From: Sternotherus odoratus
Taxonomy: Eukaryota; Chordata; Testudines; Kinosternidae
Direction: 5' to 3'
Assembly: GCA_032164245.1 (NCBI GenBank)
Contig: JAVMKO010000002.1
Span: forward strand, 180,798,920-180,862,919
Length of the DNA: 64,000 bases
The notes beneath the pieces were generated by a model that was given only the letters and a program-made list of their open reading frames with translations, was not told the origin of the DNA and ran no database searches. Position numbers and translations under genes: made by a program. This document shows positions 1 through 11,732 of this stretch, piece after piece; within the stretch, counting starts at the first letter, position 1; each line of letters begins with the position of its first letter.

Positions 1-105
1 CGGAGCCGTGCGTGCCCGGTGCGCACACACACTTGTGGGAATGGACATGAGCAACACATCTCGAAGAACAACTGTTACAACAGGTGAGTAACTGTCTTTT
101 TTATT
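1..105 (+). mobile_element. Right terminal repeat of a DIRS element, cut by the window edge
   Basis: The stretch around 40-100 (an AATGGACATGAGCAACAC-like segment, then TCTCGAAGAACAAC and GTTACA) is nearly the same as the right end of the DIRS element at 63870-63930. The rest of this copy lies upstream of the window. No coding sequence of it is present here. Confidence 0.75.
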
Positions 106-622
106 TAATACAAAGGTTTTTTGTTTAAATGAAACTCCCACTAAACAAAAACCAAACAAAGAACCCAAAACAAACAAAAAATATTTCTAAGGCCAAATTC
201 TGCCTTCTGTTACATTATATAATCCTATTACCATCGCATGGTGTAGCAAAATTCTATCCTTTGTTTATAATACTTTATTAGACAATATTATAAATGGGTA
301 GGGATATACTGTGAATATTTTATTTAAATCTATATACGTAGAGAGACACAGATTTCCAGAGACACTTGCTAAAACTGATTTCTTCCTGTCCGTTTTCAGG
401 ATGATGTACAATAGTGTACATCTTCACTTTTGAAGACGCGGTTGCAAGGATTGAGAATTAGATAGTTCAGGGCACCCTGTCTGGATGGTTCAGTGTGCAC
501 ACAATTCGTGCTCTTGAACTCATGCCCAGGTTTCACACACATGGTTGCCTGACATTAATGCTCTGGCTTTTTTTTTTAATCCATATGTTTTATGTCTGTA
601 GTACTTCCTGTTTCTGTTGGAG
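106..622. other. Intronic sequence, nothing recognised
   Basis: AT-rich sequence. A nominal 143-codon frame starting at 495 runs into the hAT-like element that follows and shows no protein-like composition. I see no RNA gene or repeat family here. Confidence 0.6.
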
Positions 623-861
623 CAGTGGTCTTCAAACTAGGATGTGCGCACCCCCGGGGGTGTGTGAGACCCCAGCGCCACCGCTGATCCTGCCCGGGAG
701 ACCACCGAACTCCTGGACAGTCTTCTTCAGTACCGCCAAAATGCTGCCGCGGAAAGCTTCCACTTTCTGTGACGGCATTTTGGCAGACATAAACCCCCTG
801 GGTTGTGTGACTTTTTCCTCCGCAAAAAGGGGCTGCGAAGGAAAAAGTTTGAAGACCACTG
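623..861. mobile_element. Short non-autonomous hAT-like transposon
   Basis: The element starts CAGTGGTCTTCAAAC and ends with the exact reverse complement GTTTGAAGACCACTG, a 15-bp perfect terminal inverted repeat. CAG/CTG termini are typical of hAT elements. The flanking octamers, TGTTGGAG and GGGTAGAG, match at 5 of 8 positions, consistent with a decayed 8-bp duplication. There is no transposase frame. Confidence 0.75.
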
Positions 862-1615
862 GGGTAGAGAATAGTCCTAAGCCTCTATTACCTTCCTCAT
901 GTCACTCTGAGTCTAATGAAGAATAGTCATATATGCCGAAATAAAAACCTAAAGTAAATATTCCATTTATCTAGAAAGGAACAAAGCCAGGGATACATAA
1001 AACAGCAATGGCATTCAAATGGACAAGTTTTGATTTTTTGGTATCTGTGTCAATCTCTGTAAACATAATGGACAAAAATATATTATGGCATTGCACATCA
1101 CAAGATCTTTGCACTGACATTCCAGTCAAAGTGGATTGCAGTCACTTTGTAATCGCAAGGTGGTTACATAAGCAGTAACACACACTAGGGACTGACTAAT
1201 GTGATAAACTCACATTCAGGTGCAAAGTCAGGTGTGAAATGAAAGTACTTGTAGCACGCACGAGGTATAGTCAGTTAGCACATTCTGCACTGAGTTCTTG
1301 TTTTCATAAAATGAAAGGCTTATTTTTCTCAAATTTATTCTATTTGTTTTAAGGATTTGGATCTTAGAGGATTTTTTGTATTTTTCTCAGGAAATGCAGT
1401 TTTATGTTAGAGTGCTTATCATGTTATGGAGTCTTAAAGCATCTGACTCTAGGTAGATCTGAATCTGTTTCCTATTAATCTTTTGCTATGATTTTGTAAC
1501 ATCTTTCCACTCTCTACCATTGAGTACATAGGTTGCAAAACAAAAGTTGGCTGTATTGGCTCATTTCCCTCTCCTCCTTGTATTTGTTTGTTAGAAAACC
1601 AGCAATGGCTATTAC

Positions 1616-1617
<2 letters not shown>

Positions 1618-1685
<68 letters not shown>
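1618..1685. repeat. (AC)n microsatellite
   Basis: An uninterrupted AC dinucleotide run of about 34 units. Apparent frames of repeated Thr-His or Cys-Val come from this repeat and are not genes. Confidence 0.98.
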
Positions 1686-1687
<2 letters not shown>

Positions 1688-1805
1688 AGTGGCTTATATT
1701 GCAAATGCACCCAAAGCCTTTGACAGTGTGAGTACTACTTCCCCAACCTACTCCATACAGTTATTGCCCATCCTACAGTCTGACACAATGACAATAAAAC
1801 TGGTA

Positions 1806-2084
1806 GGGGTATATCTACACTGCAAGGAAAACATGTGGCACCAAGTCTCAGAGCCCAGGTCAAAGACCTGTGGCTCACGAGACTAAAAATAGTAGTGTAG
1901 ATGCTTGGGCTTGGGCTGGAGTCTGCGAACTGAAACCCAGAAATGAGGGAGCGTCTCCGAGACTAGGCTCCAAGCCAAGGGGGAAAATCCACATTGCTAA
2001 TTTTAGCCCCTCAACCTGAGCTCCACAACTCTGAGTCAATTGACCTAGGGTTTGAGACTTGGTGCTGCAAGTGTAGACATCCCC
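1806..2084. mobile_element. MITE with GGGGTATATCTACACT-type ends
   Basis: Left end GGGGTATATCTACACTGCA and right end TGCAAGTGTAGACATCCCC are imperfect inverted repeats, flanked on both sides by TA. The interior contains the GAGCCCAGGTC / GGGCTTGGGCTGGAG segments that recur in reptile MITEs of this kind. There is no coding capacity. The superfamily (Tc1/mariner-like or Harbinger-like) is not settled by the sequence. Confidence 0.65.
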
Positions 2085-2099
2085 TATGTCTCCCATTTA

Positions 2100-3290
2100 A
2101 ACTGCATTACCAGGTAGCTGGAATTTAAAGAGCCACTTAACTACGTCGATATGTTGTGTAAGTGTGGGAGAGTTGTACTAGGGATACACATTTGAGTTGT
2201 AATTCAGACTAACAGTGCTGTGAAGTCACATCCTTACTGGCCAAGGAGTATGCGTTAGGGCCTCATTCAACTGTAGAGAAAATTCCACCCATTCTAAGCA
2301 TTCCCCTCAGCTGTGGTTTACGAGCATGTCCAAAACTCTCTACAGAGGCTCACAACTGGTCTGGCTCCTTTCCCAATCTCTCTTCTCCTTACTGGTAAGA
2401 ACTTCCACCAAGTTTTCTTTCTCTGGCTCCTTATTCAAGCAGCTCCTTTCCCTCCACATTCTCACCACATTAACAAACTATATATCCTTTCCCCCCTTTC
2501 CCTGTATGCTAAGCTGTACAGCTGTAAGACCTACAGTTCCAGTGTGCCCTGGGAACCACCAGTCCCATAATGCCTCTGTTCTGAATGGACATCAGGAATT
2601 GCACAGAGCTGGACCTGGAATTCATCATAAAGGGCCGGCTTGCTCTATTATAGACAGCTCTCAGAATGCACCGTGCAGGGTTAAGTTAGCTGCCCGACAG
2701 TATAAATGCATACATGATGGTTTGGGTAGAATAAAATTTTATCAGCATGAATTTGGAATGGCTGTATTAGTTCCTGAGTGGCAATTCTTTGTATGAGTTC
2801 TACAGGTTATTCCAAGGGAGTGCCAGTAACCATATTTCTCCATCTTTTATATATATGCCACATGTTATGTATACACTTTCCATGAGTTTTCATTTTTATT
2901 TCTATTTTTTTCCTCTCTATAATTGTAAATTTAGTTATAAAGTTATAAAGAATCAACACCTTCAGGGATCAGAGGGCGCTATTCCAAAACCTCTAAGTAA
3001 TCTTATATACAAAAATGTGTTAATTTTAAGGTACAATATCTCGGAGTCTTTTGGGGCTAGAGGCAACTGCTGTACTATAACATTGGAAAGCAGCTGAGAG
3101 TCTTGTTTCCAGTGGTATCTAGCTTTCATTTCCAGCTCTGTAGGATCACGAGATCTGAAACCTTTAACCTGTCACTAGTGCAGTACTGACGATTGCCCAT
3201 CCTGCACTTCAGACCCATGTAATTTTTGTAGGAGAAAATCCACATGTAGGACCCAGAAAAGATGTATTTTTGTCAGATTGCACTAAAAAA
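2100..3290. other. Intronic sequence, nothing recognised
   Basis: Ordinary AT-rich sequence. The short open frames (for example 2326-2796) have no recognisable domain and no codon bias that I can see. Confidence 0.5.
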
Positions 3291-3294
3291 CAGT

Positions 3295-3460
3295 GACAGT
3301 TTGAAGCAGCTTTGAGGATTAGCTTGTTAATAGTTGAGACCAAGAGCTTAGCAGGATTCAAGAAAGGACTAGATATTTATATGGATAATGAGAACATCCA
3401 CATGTGCATTAGGATAAAAAATCTGTCTGATATAAACCCAATTTTTCAGATTGAAGAAAA
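3295..3460 (+). mobile_element. Old CR1 LINE fragment, 3' end of ORF2
   Basis: The segment GATTCAAGAAAGGACTAGAT followed by an AT-rich block matches the conserved CR1 ORF2 C-terminus (Gly-Phe-Lys-Lys-Gly-Leu-Asp) seen better in the copy at 42956-45185. It is 5'-truncated and decayed. Confidence 0.6.
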
Positions 3461-4469
3461 CTGGGCAGTTTGAATGAGTCCTTTTGAGGCTTATCTGAAC
3501 TTACCTAAACTTTTATTATTATTTTTTAATTTGCATAACCCTCATTAATACTATTCAGTATATTTAACAAATAACTCTCAAGATGTACAGCTATAAAATA
3601 ACTGTACAACTGGGAAGCAATTTGAGGGAATCATAACAACATATTGTGCTAGCTGGTAATTAGCGCTGTGCACGAGCACAAGTCTGCACAGAGAGCAAGG
3701 CACCACCACCCCACGGACTGCATTAGTCATCCAGTATCTTGAACCTTTCATGAGGAGGCACAAAAACAAGGCAAGGGGGAATCTAGCTTCCATAGAAGCC
3801 CTGCTAGGAAAAGGGTAAGTCCGTGATCTGCTTCCTATTTCCATCAACTAGTGTAGTTAGGCCAGCATGAGAGAGGATGTGGTGACAGCCATATGTGTGT
3901 GTGCCCTGGCACTTTTAGTAGCATGAATAAGCCTTATGGTGGCCATTGGCTTAATGGCATGATCTAGCATTTTAGCTTGTATTTGTGGTAATGTAATCCT
4001 ATTTATAATGGGTGAATGAGTTTTCTTTAACTAAAAATGTATGTGAGGAAGGTTATATTTCCAAGAGACTAGAAGTATGTTTTTTTAATATGGACACACC
4101 AAGTCTTTGCATTTTATTTTCTGTACTATAAATGCTTTGGAAATGTTAGGGAAAATATGCTAGGCATGGCAGAACTGAACAAGAGTGTGTGTTACCTTCT
4201 AGGATTCAAGGATGCACTGAACTGGAACTCAAGTGCTCTTGGTTTTTTCGTAAACTTCTTATGGGACCTGGGCCAAATCATTAACAATGACATAACCCAG
4301 TTCTCTGTCTTTAAAATGGGGGCAGTAACATTTCCTTACCTCACATGAGTGTTGTGAGGTTAAATTTGATATTTGTCAAATGTTCTAAGGATATGCTGGT
4401 GAGTGGAATAGAAAAAGGTCTGTAAGTAATAACTAATAACCGATTACAAGGAGTGGTTTAAATAGGGAG

Positions 4470-4557
4470 GTGTTAAGAACCACTGTCAGATGACAGGATA
4501 CTGGGCTAGATGAGCCTTTGGTCTGACCCAGTATGGCCTTTCTTATGTTCTTATGTA
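4470..4557 (+). mobile_element. CR1 LINE 3'-terminal fragment
   Basis: Contains the CR1 3'UTR hallmarks: a CTGGGCTAGATGAGCC segment, GGTCTGACCCAGTATGGCC, and the terminal TTCTTATGTTCTTATG octamer-like repeat. The same terminus appears in reverse at 42956-43010. Confidence 0.85.
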
Positions 4558-4654
4558 CTCATTTTACATTGAGTAAAGAGAGATTTTAGACCAATCCTTT
4601 CAAATTGTAAAAGAAAGGAAGCTGCGCCACACATTACAAATAATTATTAATGCA

Positions 4655-4770
4655 GTAATGTGTAGAGACAACAGTTAGGGATTGCTGTCCCATTGTGGTA
4701 AATGCTGTACAAACACATGAGACAGTCCCTGCCACTGGAATTTACAATCTAATAAATTACAAATGTAAGT
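4655..4770 (+). repeat. Ancient SINE-like interspersed repeat
   Basis: The segment GCTGTACAAACACATGAGAC followed by AGTCCCTGCC resembles the repeat at 56480-56610 (GTGCTAGGAACTGTACCACC) in the same orientation. It probably belongs to an old amniote SINE or LINE-tail family. I cannot name the family with certainty. Confidence 0.4.
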
Positions 4771-4939
4771 GATAATAAATTGGGCTTCTGTTTTTGGTGG
4801 GAGCCTCGTAGCCTCTACTGTCCAAAATTGACAGTGGTGCTGAATATCATGGAAGGTGCCATCATTCTTCTGCCAGACAGCTGTTTATTATGCTATGGTA
4901 ACAAAATATTCAAAGTGAAGAACCAGGACACCCACCTAT

Positions 4940-6535
4940 CCTACGGGGTAGATGATGTTCCAGTGCCATGTAGATCACTGCGGATTCAGGGTGAAGATCC
5001 CAAGTTATGTCTTGCAGCCCCTTCTGTCTCAGGTCCAGTACTCATTGATCAGCTTCTCCATGACTGTATCTAGACCTCCAATACCAGCTCTGCCTCGTCG
5101 TACGTTATTCGTAGCAAGGAAGCCTTCAGTGCTTTTTCTGGTACTGCAGTCTCAACATGGATCCTGGCCCCAGTCTTCAAAGACTCCTCCCAGTAGCTCA
5201 CCACCATGGCCTTCAGAGTCCAAAGCAGGTTCTTGGCTCTCTCACTTCAAGGAGTCCAAGGCTTCCTCCAGAACCCATTCCTGCTCTCACAGAAGAGACT
5301 CTGTCAAGAGCAGATTTTAGGCTTGGGAAACCCGATCTATCCACAACTGGCCATCGGTACCATATTAGCTTCCTCATAAGTCATATTGGATGCCTTGGGG
5401 GATGCTGCTGGTATTGAGATTCACGTCTCTGCTTCCTTATAGAATCAGATAACCAGGAGGAGAGGCTTCCCTGTCTGCCACCAAGAGATCTATAATGGTT
5501 GATACCGAACAACCTCTGGACATGGAACTGACACAGATCCTGTCTTCGACCAGCAGTCTACCTCAGCAGTGCAAGGTCAGCCTCGAGGTTTCACCCAGGC
5601 CTGGATGACTATGAAGTCTACCAAGAGCTTCTAAGAAGGATGGCTTTATCTGTTGGCATTCAGATGGAGCCGATGGATGAGAAACATCACATGCTCATTG
5701 ACATTTTGCACCCAGCTACTGCAGGAAGGGCAGCCCTTCCTACAAAGGAGGCAATAGTACAATCCACGAACTCACTGTCACAAAATCCCTAATTTTATTC
5801 CAGCAGTGGCGAAGGGCACCGAGTGCCAGTAGCAAGTTCCATCCCAAGGATTCAAATAGATTTAGTCACACCCTGTATTGGGCTCACTGGTGAATGAGAG
5901 CTATCAAAGTCGAGCTAAGGCAACCCCCAAAGGAAAGGACACAAATAAACTAGACCTTTTGGGCAGAGAGATTTATTTAACTGACACACATTTCATTACA
6001 AGCCACCAATCCTTTTTGGCCTGGCAAGCAATGTGGTCATCCACCCACATGTTTACTAGACACTATGGAACTGCCGTTGCATGAAGGGAAGATGCAAATG
6101 TGGGGAAAAGTGGTCCTGCAGTACTTCTGCGACGGAGATCCTGAGCCCCGTTGCCACTGATAACTAGGCTTGTGGGTCACCTGCAGTGTAATGTACCTAT
6201 GCAAGCAATTGAAGGAGAAGACACAGTTACTCACTTTCTCATAACTGTTGTTCTTCAAGATGTGTTGCATATGCCCATTATGCGACTCAGTCTTCTTCCT
6301 CAGCACCTTGGAATCTATCACTGGGATCCTGGTGCAAAGGAACTGAAGGATGGGTGGTGAAGCTGCATTTTTTTTTTTGGTATCCTCAATTCAGAGCACA
6401 AGGAAGCCAGGGCATAGGTGGGGGCCATCCCTACAGGTATCACTGGGGAAAACTCAAAAGCATCGGTGCACAAGGCATGTGTACATACACAATGTAAAGC
6501 CCAAAGAACAACAGTTACAAGAAGATGGGTAACCT
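4940..6535 (+). mobile_element. Eroded, internally deleted DIRS element
   Basis: The segment from about 5580 to 6000 translates in pieces to a DIRS gag-like protein. For example, LDLLGREIYL near 5950-5980 corresponds to LDLLGRKVYA in the DIRS gag near 60170. At about 6220-6535 there are copies of the DIRS termini (TAACTGTTGTTCTTCAAGAT and, inverted, AGAACAACAGTTACAAGAAG). The RT, RNase H and recombinase regions are missing, so gag is joined almost directly to the 3' terminal repeat. Many stops and frameshifts show it is old. Confidence 0.7.
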
Positions 6536-6539
6536 TTCT

Positions 6540-7635
6540 TTTCCGCCAGTAGAATTACCATTTCTTTTCTTTTTCATTTCAAATTCCTTTTCTTTTCTGT
6601 TGTATGAGTTTTGTTTGATGGGGCTGACATGTCTGATAGCTGATAGTGAAAAGCCTGTTAGTTGTAAGCACTTTCTGATGTGAAGCATGCAATTAATATT
6701 AAAACTGCTAGGGATAAGTGTTTCACTTTCTCCAGAGGAATTATGAAAGCTTCTGATATTATTCCCAATAACAGAGGAAAATCTATTAGCATCTGGATTA
6801 GTGACTGAAACCAAAGTCCTAAAGGCCACCAAGGGAGTAGTAGAGTTTTAGCTATTACAGTTTGAATTATTGTAAAAGGAAAGCACATGTAAGTTTTCTG
6901 AAATCCTATGCTTTAATTTTTCATTTGATTTTTTAAAAACTATAACAAGCCTTTATTAAAAAATAAACCACAAAATTCCTATCTATATAAAATCAAATAT
7001 ATTAGGCAGTATAAATGCACACAATTATTTACTATGTAAAACAATGCCTTATGAAGTCATTTTCCAACACAAGTGATCCTTAAGCAGGACATGAGGTCAC
7101 ATCCCCCCTATTGCATATGTATACAGAAAAAACAAGTTACCTGTGAGATCTTTCCCCAACACTTCTGAGTTTGGTTTCACTTTACAAGTATCCATCTTTT
7201 AAACATATGCTGTAACAGCTTTTTGTCATTTGGTAACATTTGAATATTCTGGTTGAAATTGAGACTTCATGATACTGCCCATCCAGTTAATACTCTCATC
7301 TTCTTTACTTGTAGGGCTAAAATTTCAAAGGACCTTCAACTTGGCCTCTAATTTTGTGAATGCTCTGATCTGGATGCACAGTCATTTGCATGAACAACTC
7401 TATATGCACTAAGAGAGAATCTGATCATTAAAATAGTATTAGTGGGTAAAAATGCTGCCTGTTTGAAAATGATTTCATGTGAATGCAGAGTATGTAGTAT
7501 TTGCAGAAATGCATGATTAAAAGAGTTACACTTTGAAAACTTGGTTGTTAAATTGATGATTTCTAAATCCAAGATTCCACGTAGTTTGGCCACTTTGCAG
7601 TTCTCACAGCCAACATTTTAGTATGCTCAGCTGTG
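6540..7635. other. Intronic sequence, nothing recognised
   Basis: AT-rich. Overlapping minus-strand frames at 6515-6888 are not protein-like. No repeat family is evident. Confidence 0.5.
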
Positions 7636-7930
7636 TTCATAGATTTTGTAAGGCCGGAAAAACTATTATATCATTTAGTCTGACCTACTGTGTAACATGG
7701 GCCAAAGAATTTCACTAAATCACTGTTGTATTGAACTTATAACTTGGCCAAAAGTGCATCATCCAGAAACACATCCAGTTTTGATGTGAAGACTTTAACA
7801 GATTGAGAATTCATCTTTCCCACATGTAGTTTGTTCCAATGACTAATCACTCTCACTATTTTATCTTAAAAAATACATTATTTCTCATTTGAATTTGTCT
7901 GGCTTTAACTTCCAGCATTGGTTCTTGTTA
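7636..7930 (-). mobile_element. CR1 LINE 3' fragment (older subfamily)
   Basis: Read on the plus strand it contains CATTTAGTCTGACCTACTG, ACATCCAGTTTTGATGTGAA and TTTGTTCCAATGACTAATCA. These are the reverse complement of the CR1 3'UTR and distal ORF2 segments of the subfamily ending in AGATCAGACTAGAT-type sequence. No frame survives. Confidence 0.75.
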
Positions 7931-8119
7931 AAATATTACAGTATAAACCTGCATTTGACAACCAGGATTCTATTTTAAAACACTCTTATTTGACAATGGT
8001 AAGATCATGTTGCCCAGCTCTTAGGAAATTCTGGCAAGAAATTAGTTTTCTTCCTGCTGTAACCTCCTACTCTAGCACAGTGCTTTCTCTTCTAAAAGTT
8101 AGATGGAAATAAAAAAATG

Positions 8120-10290
8120 CAGAGGTTACTAATTAGTCAAAAAGCAAAAGGATTAGCATAGAATAATGTAGTATGTACAGTTGGATGTACATTTTATTAT
8201 TATTCCACACAGCTGGCTTTTTTCTTTTGACAGTGTCATTGATGTGACTAGATATTTTTGGCCCCCTTATAAGAGGTTTCTTGTAAGTAGCATAAGGGAA
8301 GGAAAGAAACAAAGGTGATAATTATTCGACTGCTGTAAGCATGACCAATATGAACCACTGAATCTGATTTCATACTTGGGATTTCCTTTTGGTTATTTTT
8401 CAGTTTGGTGCAAATAACTTCCATCCATCCACATTAAAAGGGGAAGCAAGCACTAATGTCTCCAGATTTATGATAAAATTAAATGATAGAAGTCAAATAA
8501 TAGGAACCAAAATTTATTTTTGGGTATAAACTTGAAGGATGCGTTCATCCTAGGGCAAAAGTTGGTCCGAAGTATTGTGCAATTGAAGATGGAAAAAACA
8601 GAGTGTCTTGGTCTTTGGCTATTATAGCCCGAGTAAATAAATAATACTTATGTCAAGCTCCTCACTGGCTCTAAGGATACATTGCTTCTGGCAGAGAGCC
8701 TGCCAGTCCAGGGCTACAGATGTGCATTGGTGGAGCTTGCGCTAGCATGCAAAAAATAGCTATGTGAATAGTGTAGCGCTGCCCAAGTCACAATGTCAAA
8801 GGAAAATCTATAGTTATTTTTAATGTACTAGCACAAGTCTGTGGACCCAAGCCGGGAAGATTACTCCCAGATGCAGTGAACACTATAAACGTCCTTGGTG
8901 CCAATGAAAACCCAATAATCCTTACTCTTTCTTTTTACTGCCCACTGAACACAGGGAATATTTTCATGCTGGTATGTTACAGAAATTATTATAAATGATT
9001 TTTAAGCCTCTCTTTTTTTTTTCCTCTCTGTCACTAGAGAGTCTCCTTGAAACAAAGTGACCTTTCAGTTTTTCAGACTCTCTTGGTAAATTGAAGGTTT
9101 TCAATATAATTCATGCTGATATGGATCTTTGAATCACCCATTTGGCAAGAAGGGCCAATGTTTCTTTGTCCAGCACTAACCTTGCCTTTCTACTTATTAT
9201 CAGTGGTGAGGGTTGTTTTAATTGAACTCATCCCTTCTGAAAGATATCTTGTCCCTTCCTGAAAGCCCAATTCACTATTGATTTTGAAGGAGCTGACCTC
9301 TTACAATTTCCTTGGCAGTGAGTTAACCTTCTTGCCTGAAGGAGAATTGAAACAGAGAATGACATTTCTAATACCTTAAATGATGTAGCCAAAGAAGCTG
9401 CCTCAGAAGAACAACAATGCTAGCTTTTGTTTTTTTTAAAAGATAACCTTTCCTATTTAGTCTGGTGAGAACAAAAATATTCCTTTTTACCCCATAACAT
9501 GAATCAAGAAGTGAAGGCTCTTCACTCATTTGCAGGAGGCTTTGAGTTCTTTCCTTAATGAATGTTGTAAGACCACCAAGGTGATACTGTCAAATTTGTC
9601 TTCCTTTGTTTAAATTCCTCTGTAAATTTAGCTTCCAGTAATTCAGATCCAGTCAAATCAGGGGAATTGATGGACATGAAACGTTTGCTTTATTGTATAT
9701 GACTTCATGAGATACTCATTTAGTCTGCTAGACTGACATCACAACTGACATTTCAGCAGTTTTCACCAATTGTTCCTAATTGCTCTGTAGACAGTTTTTC
9801 AAACAAATTGTTTCCTTTCTAACTCCAGCCACTGAAGTATCTTTGTACATGTTCACCGTGTCCTCAGCTTACTGCTGAGTCAGTGCTAATAAATGACCAG
9901 TTCCCCTACTCAAATGTGTATCTCTTCCCATATACATTCCTCTAATTGAAATAAAAATATTGTAGAAAAGATCTGTCCTTTCTGGGTGTGGGAAGGTAGT
10001 CTGTAGTTTAGCTCGTAATATGTATCTCAAAGGAGAAGAAATAATAAGCATCGAGCACTGTATGTATTGGTTTATGAGAAAAAAAGTTTAGAGGGAGAAC
10101 AGTTTGCTGGGAATTTAATTATCAATCTCAATTAGCAACACAAGTCACTCCCTATATTCTCTCGACCCTTTTTAAAAAAGCACGCCTATGTTTGATCCTG
10201 CAGTTAATTTTGCTTTATGAATCCATTGATTTAAATGATAGTCTTTACAGTATTTATCAGCGCAAAATATGTGTTTTAGACATATGGGCA
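8120..10290. other. Intronic sequence with one possible decayed MITE
   Basis: About 2 kb with no gene-like frame. A segment at about 8650-8890, containing GCTAGCATGCAAAAAATAGC and GAATAGTGTAGCGCT, resembles the interior of the GTGTAGACAT-type MITEs elsewhere in the window but lacks clear ends. Confidence 0.45.
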
Positions 10291-11054
10291 TTGTGACGGG
10301 GCAGATCAGCCCCGCACTAGACCAGGCAGGGGCAGGCCGGAAGCCCTGACAGCGGAAGTCCCGCCCCACGCTGTACTGGGCATGCGCCAGGTGCTATGCC
10401 TGTATAAAGGGAGAGAGCCCAGCTCAGTCTGGGCTGGCAGCCATAGGAGGAGGACCAGCCACTGCTGCAGCCAGAGCGGAGCTGGAGCCTGAACCAGACA
10501 CTGACCCTAGCCTGCCTGGAGCCCCAGACTGGGGACAGCCAGAGGGAACGCCGGACCTACCAACTTGCAGGGGAGCCGGAGTCACCTGGGGGACCCCATC
10601 GCCGGACCTGGTAGGAAGTGACCCAGGGAGGACGGGAGAGTGATACCGCCCCCCCCCCCCCCCGCAGTGAGGCTCAGTGTGTTTCATTGGGACCTCCCTG
10701 CTGAGCCACTGTTAGGGCCCTGGGTTGGGACCTGGGGCCCACCCACCTCCACTGGGCCCCCCACCTAGGATGCTGCACCCCTAGGTGGGTGACCCCACCC
10801 CCTTTCTGTTATTGACTTTGGCCATCAAGCCATACTGTCCGGACTCAGGGGTTGCTTCGGACTTCGGCCACTGGGTGATACTGCCCCGAGCCGAGGGGCT
10901 GTTATTGACTCTGTCCACTAGGCTATACTGCCTTGGACTCGGGGGTTGCTTCTGACCCTGGCCACTGGGCCATACCGCCCCAAGCCAAGGGGCGACTATT
11001 GACTTTAACTTCTAGGCCGTGCTGCCCCGGCCTAGAGGGCCTGAAACCCTCACA
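10291..11054 (+). mobile_element. Solo LTR, Gypsy- or ERV-type
   Basis: The segment starts (T)TGTGACGGGGC and ends CCCTCACA. It is flanked by GGCAT and GGCAC, a 5-bp duplication with one mismatch. A TATA-like TGTATAAAGGG lies near 10400. The 3' half (about 10811-11030) is a tandem repeat of about 90-bp units beginning TTATTGACT and containing ATACTGCC. There is no internal region, so it is most likely a recombined solo LTR. Confidence 0.7.
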
Positions 11055-11159
11055 GGCACATTCTAGTAGATAAGAATCAGGGTGGTAGCCGTGTTAGTCT
11101 GGAATAGCAGAGTTAACAAAGTCCTGTGGCACCTTAAAGACTAACTATAAAGTTTTGAA

Positions 11160-11199
11160 GCATGAGCTTTCGTGGGCTAATACCCACTTCGTCGGATGC
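11160..11199 (-). ncRNA. Hammerhead ribozyme-like core, left palindrome arm
   Basis: On the minus strand the order is GCAT, CCGACGA, the stem II pair GTGGG/CCCAC, then GAAA, GCTC and ATGC. This matches a type I minimal hammerhead (CUGANGA, GAAA, cleavage after a UH site) with stem I GCAU/AUGC. The base corresponding to U4 of CUGANGA is C here, so activity is doubtful. Confidence 0.5.
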
Positions 11200-11210
11200 A
11201 GGCAGTGCTT

Positions 11211-11250
11211 GCATCCGACGAAGTGGGTATTAGCCCACGAAAGCTCATGC
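11211..11250 (+). ncRNA. Hammerhead ribozyme-like core, right palindrome arm
   Basis: Exact mirror of the core in the left arm, on the plus strand: GCAT, CCGACGA, AGTGGGT, GCCCAC, GAAA, GCTC, ATGC. It carries the same change at the U4 position of the conserved box. Confidence 0.5.
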
Positions 11251-11732
11251 TTCAAAACTTTATAGTTAGTCTTTAAGGTGCCACAGGACTTTGTTAACTC
11301 TAGTAGATAAGTGAGTAAATCCTGTCAATCACTTCCACAAGTAATTGTGTTTCCTGGTAATAGCAGTGCAGAATTTCAGGCATGGAATTAAAAGTTGTCT
11401 TTAAAAATTTGTTCCCTACTTTTTCCTTATTTCTTATGTCTTGATTATCCTAGAAAGGTATGGACATTTTGTTGAATGACATATTTCTAATTAATTAATC
11501 TAAATCCTTAACAAACAAACAAAAACAAAAACCTTTGCTATCTTCTCAGTTCAGGGATACCAGAAAGAGAGCGAGAGAGCAGAGCATCCACCAGCTGAAG
11601 CACAATGATTACATTGAGGACTTGGAGCACTGCTCCTTCCATGAATAACAGATCTGTTCTGGGCATGACAGTCAACATCTTTGCAATTGTTTTCAGAATA
11701 ACTGGGGAGAACGTGAACAGCCCTACCACTTT

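Larger units (their letters stand above)
11062..11311. mobile_element. Penelope-type insertion consisting of a perfect inverted repeat
   Basis: The 13-bp direct repeat TCTAGTAGATAAG at 11062-11074 and 11299-11311 brackets the insertion. Inside are a short lead (GTAGCCGTGTTAGTCTGG) and then two 92-bp arms, 11109-11200 and 11210-11301, that are exact reverse complements, separated by 9 bases. The last 3 bases of the right arm lie in the duplication. The lead and arm sequences match the repeats at 47728 and 57452, a family I assign to Penelope-like retroelement pLTR sequence because of the hammerhead core in each copy. Confidence 0.8.

Noticed and set aside
495..926. 143-codon plus-strand frame
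   Set aside because: It runs through a non-coding hAT element and shows no domain, so a chance frame.
1449..1886. Frames of repeated Cys-Val or Thr-His on both strands
   Set aside because: They are translations of the (AC)n microsatellite.
10811..11030. Regular repeats as a possible CRISPR array
   Set aside because: Units are contiguous and diverged with no unique spacers, and the DNA is a vertebrate LTR.
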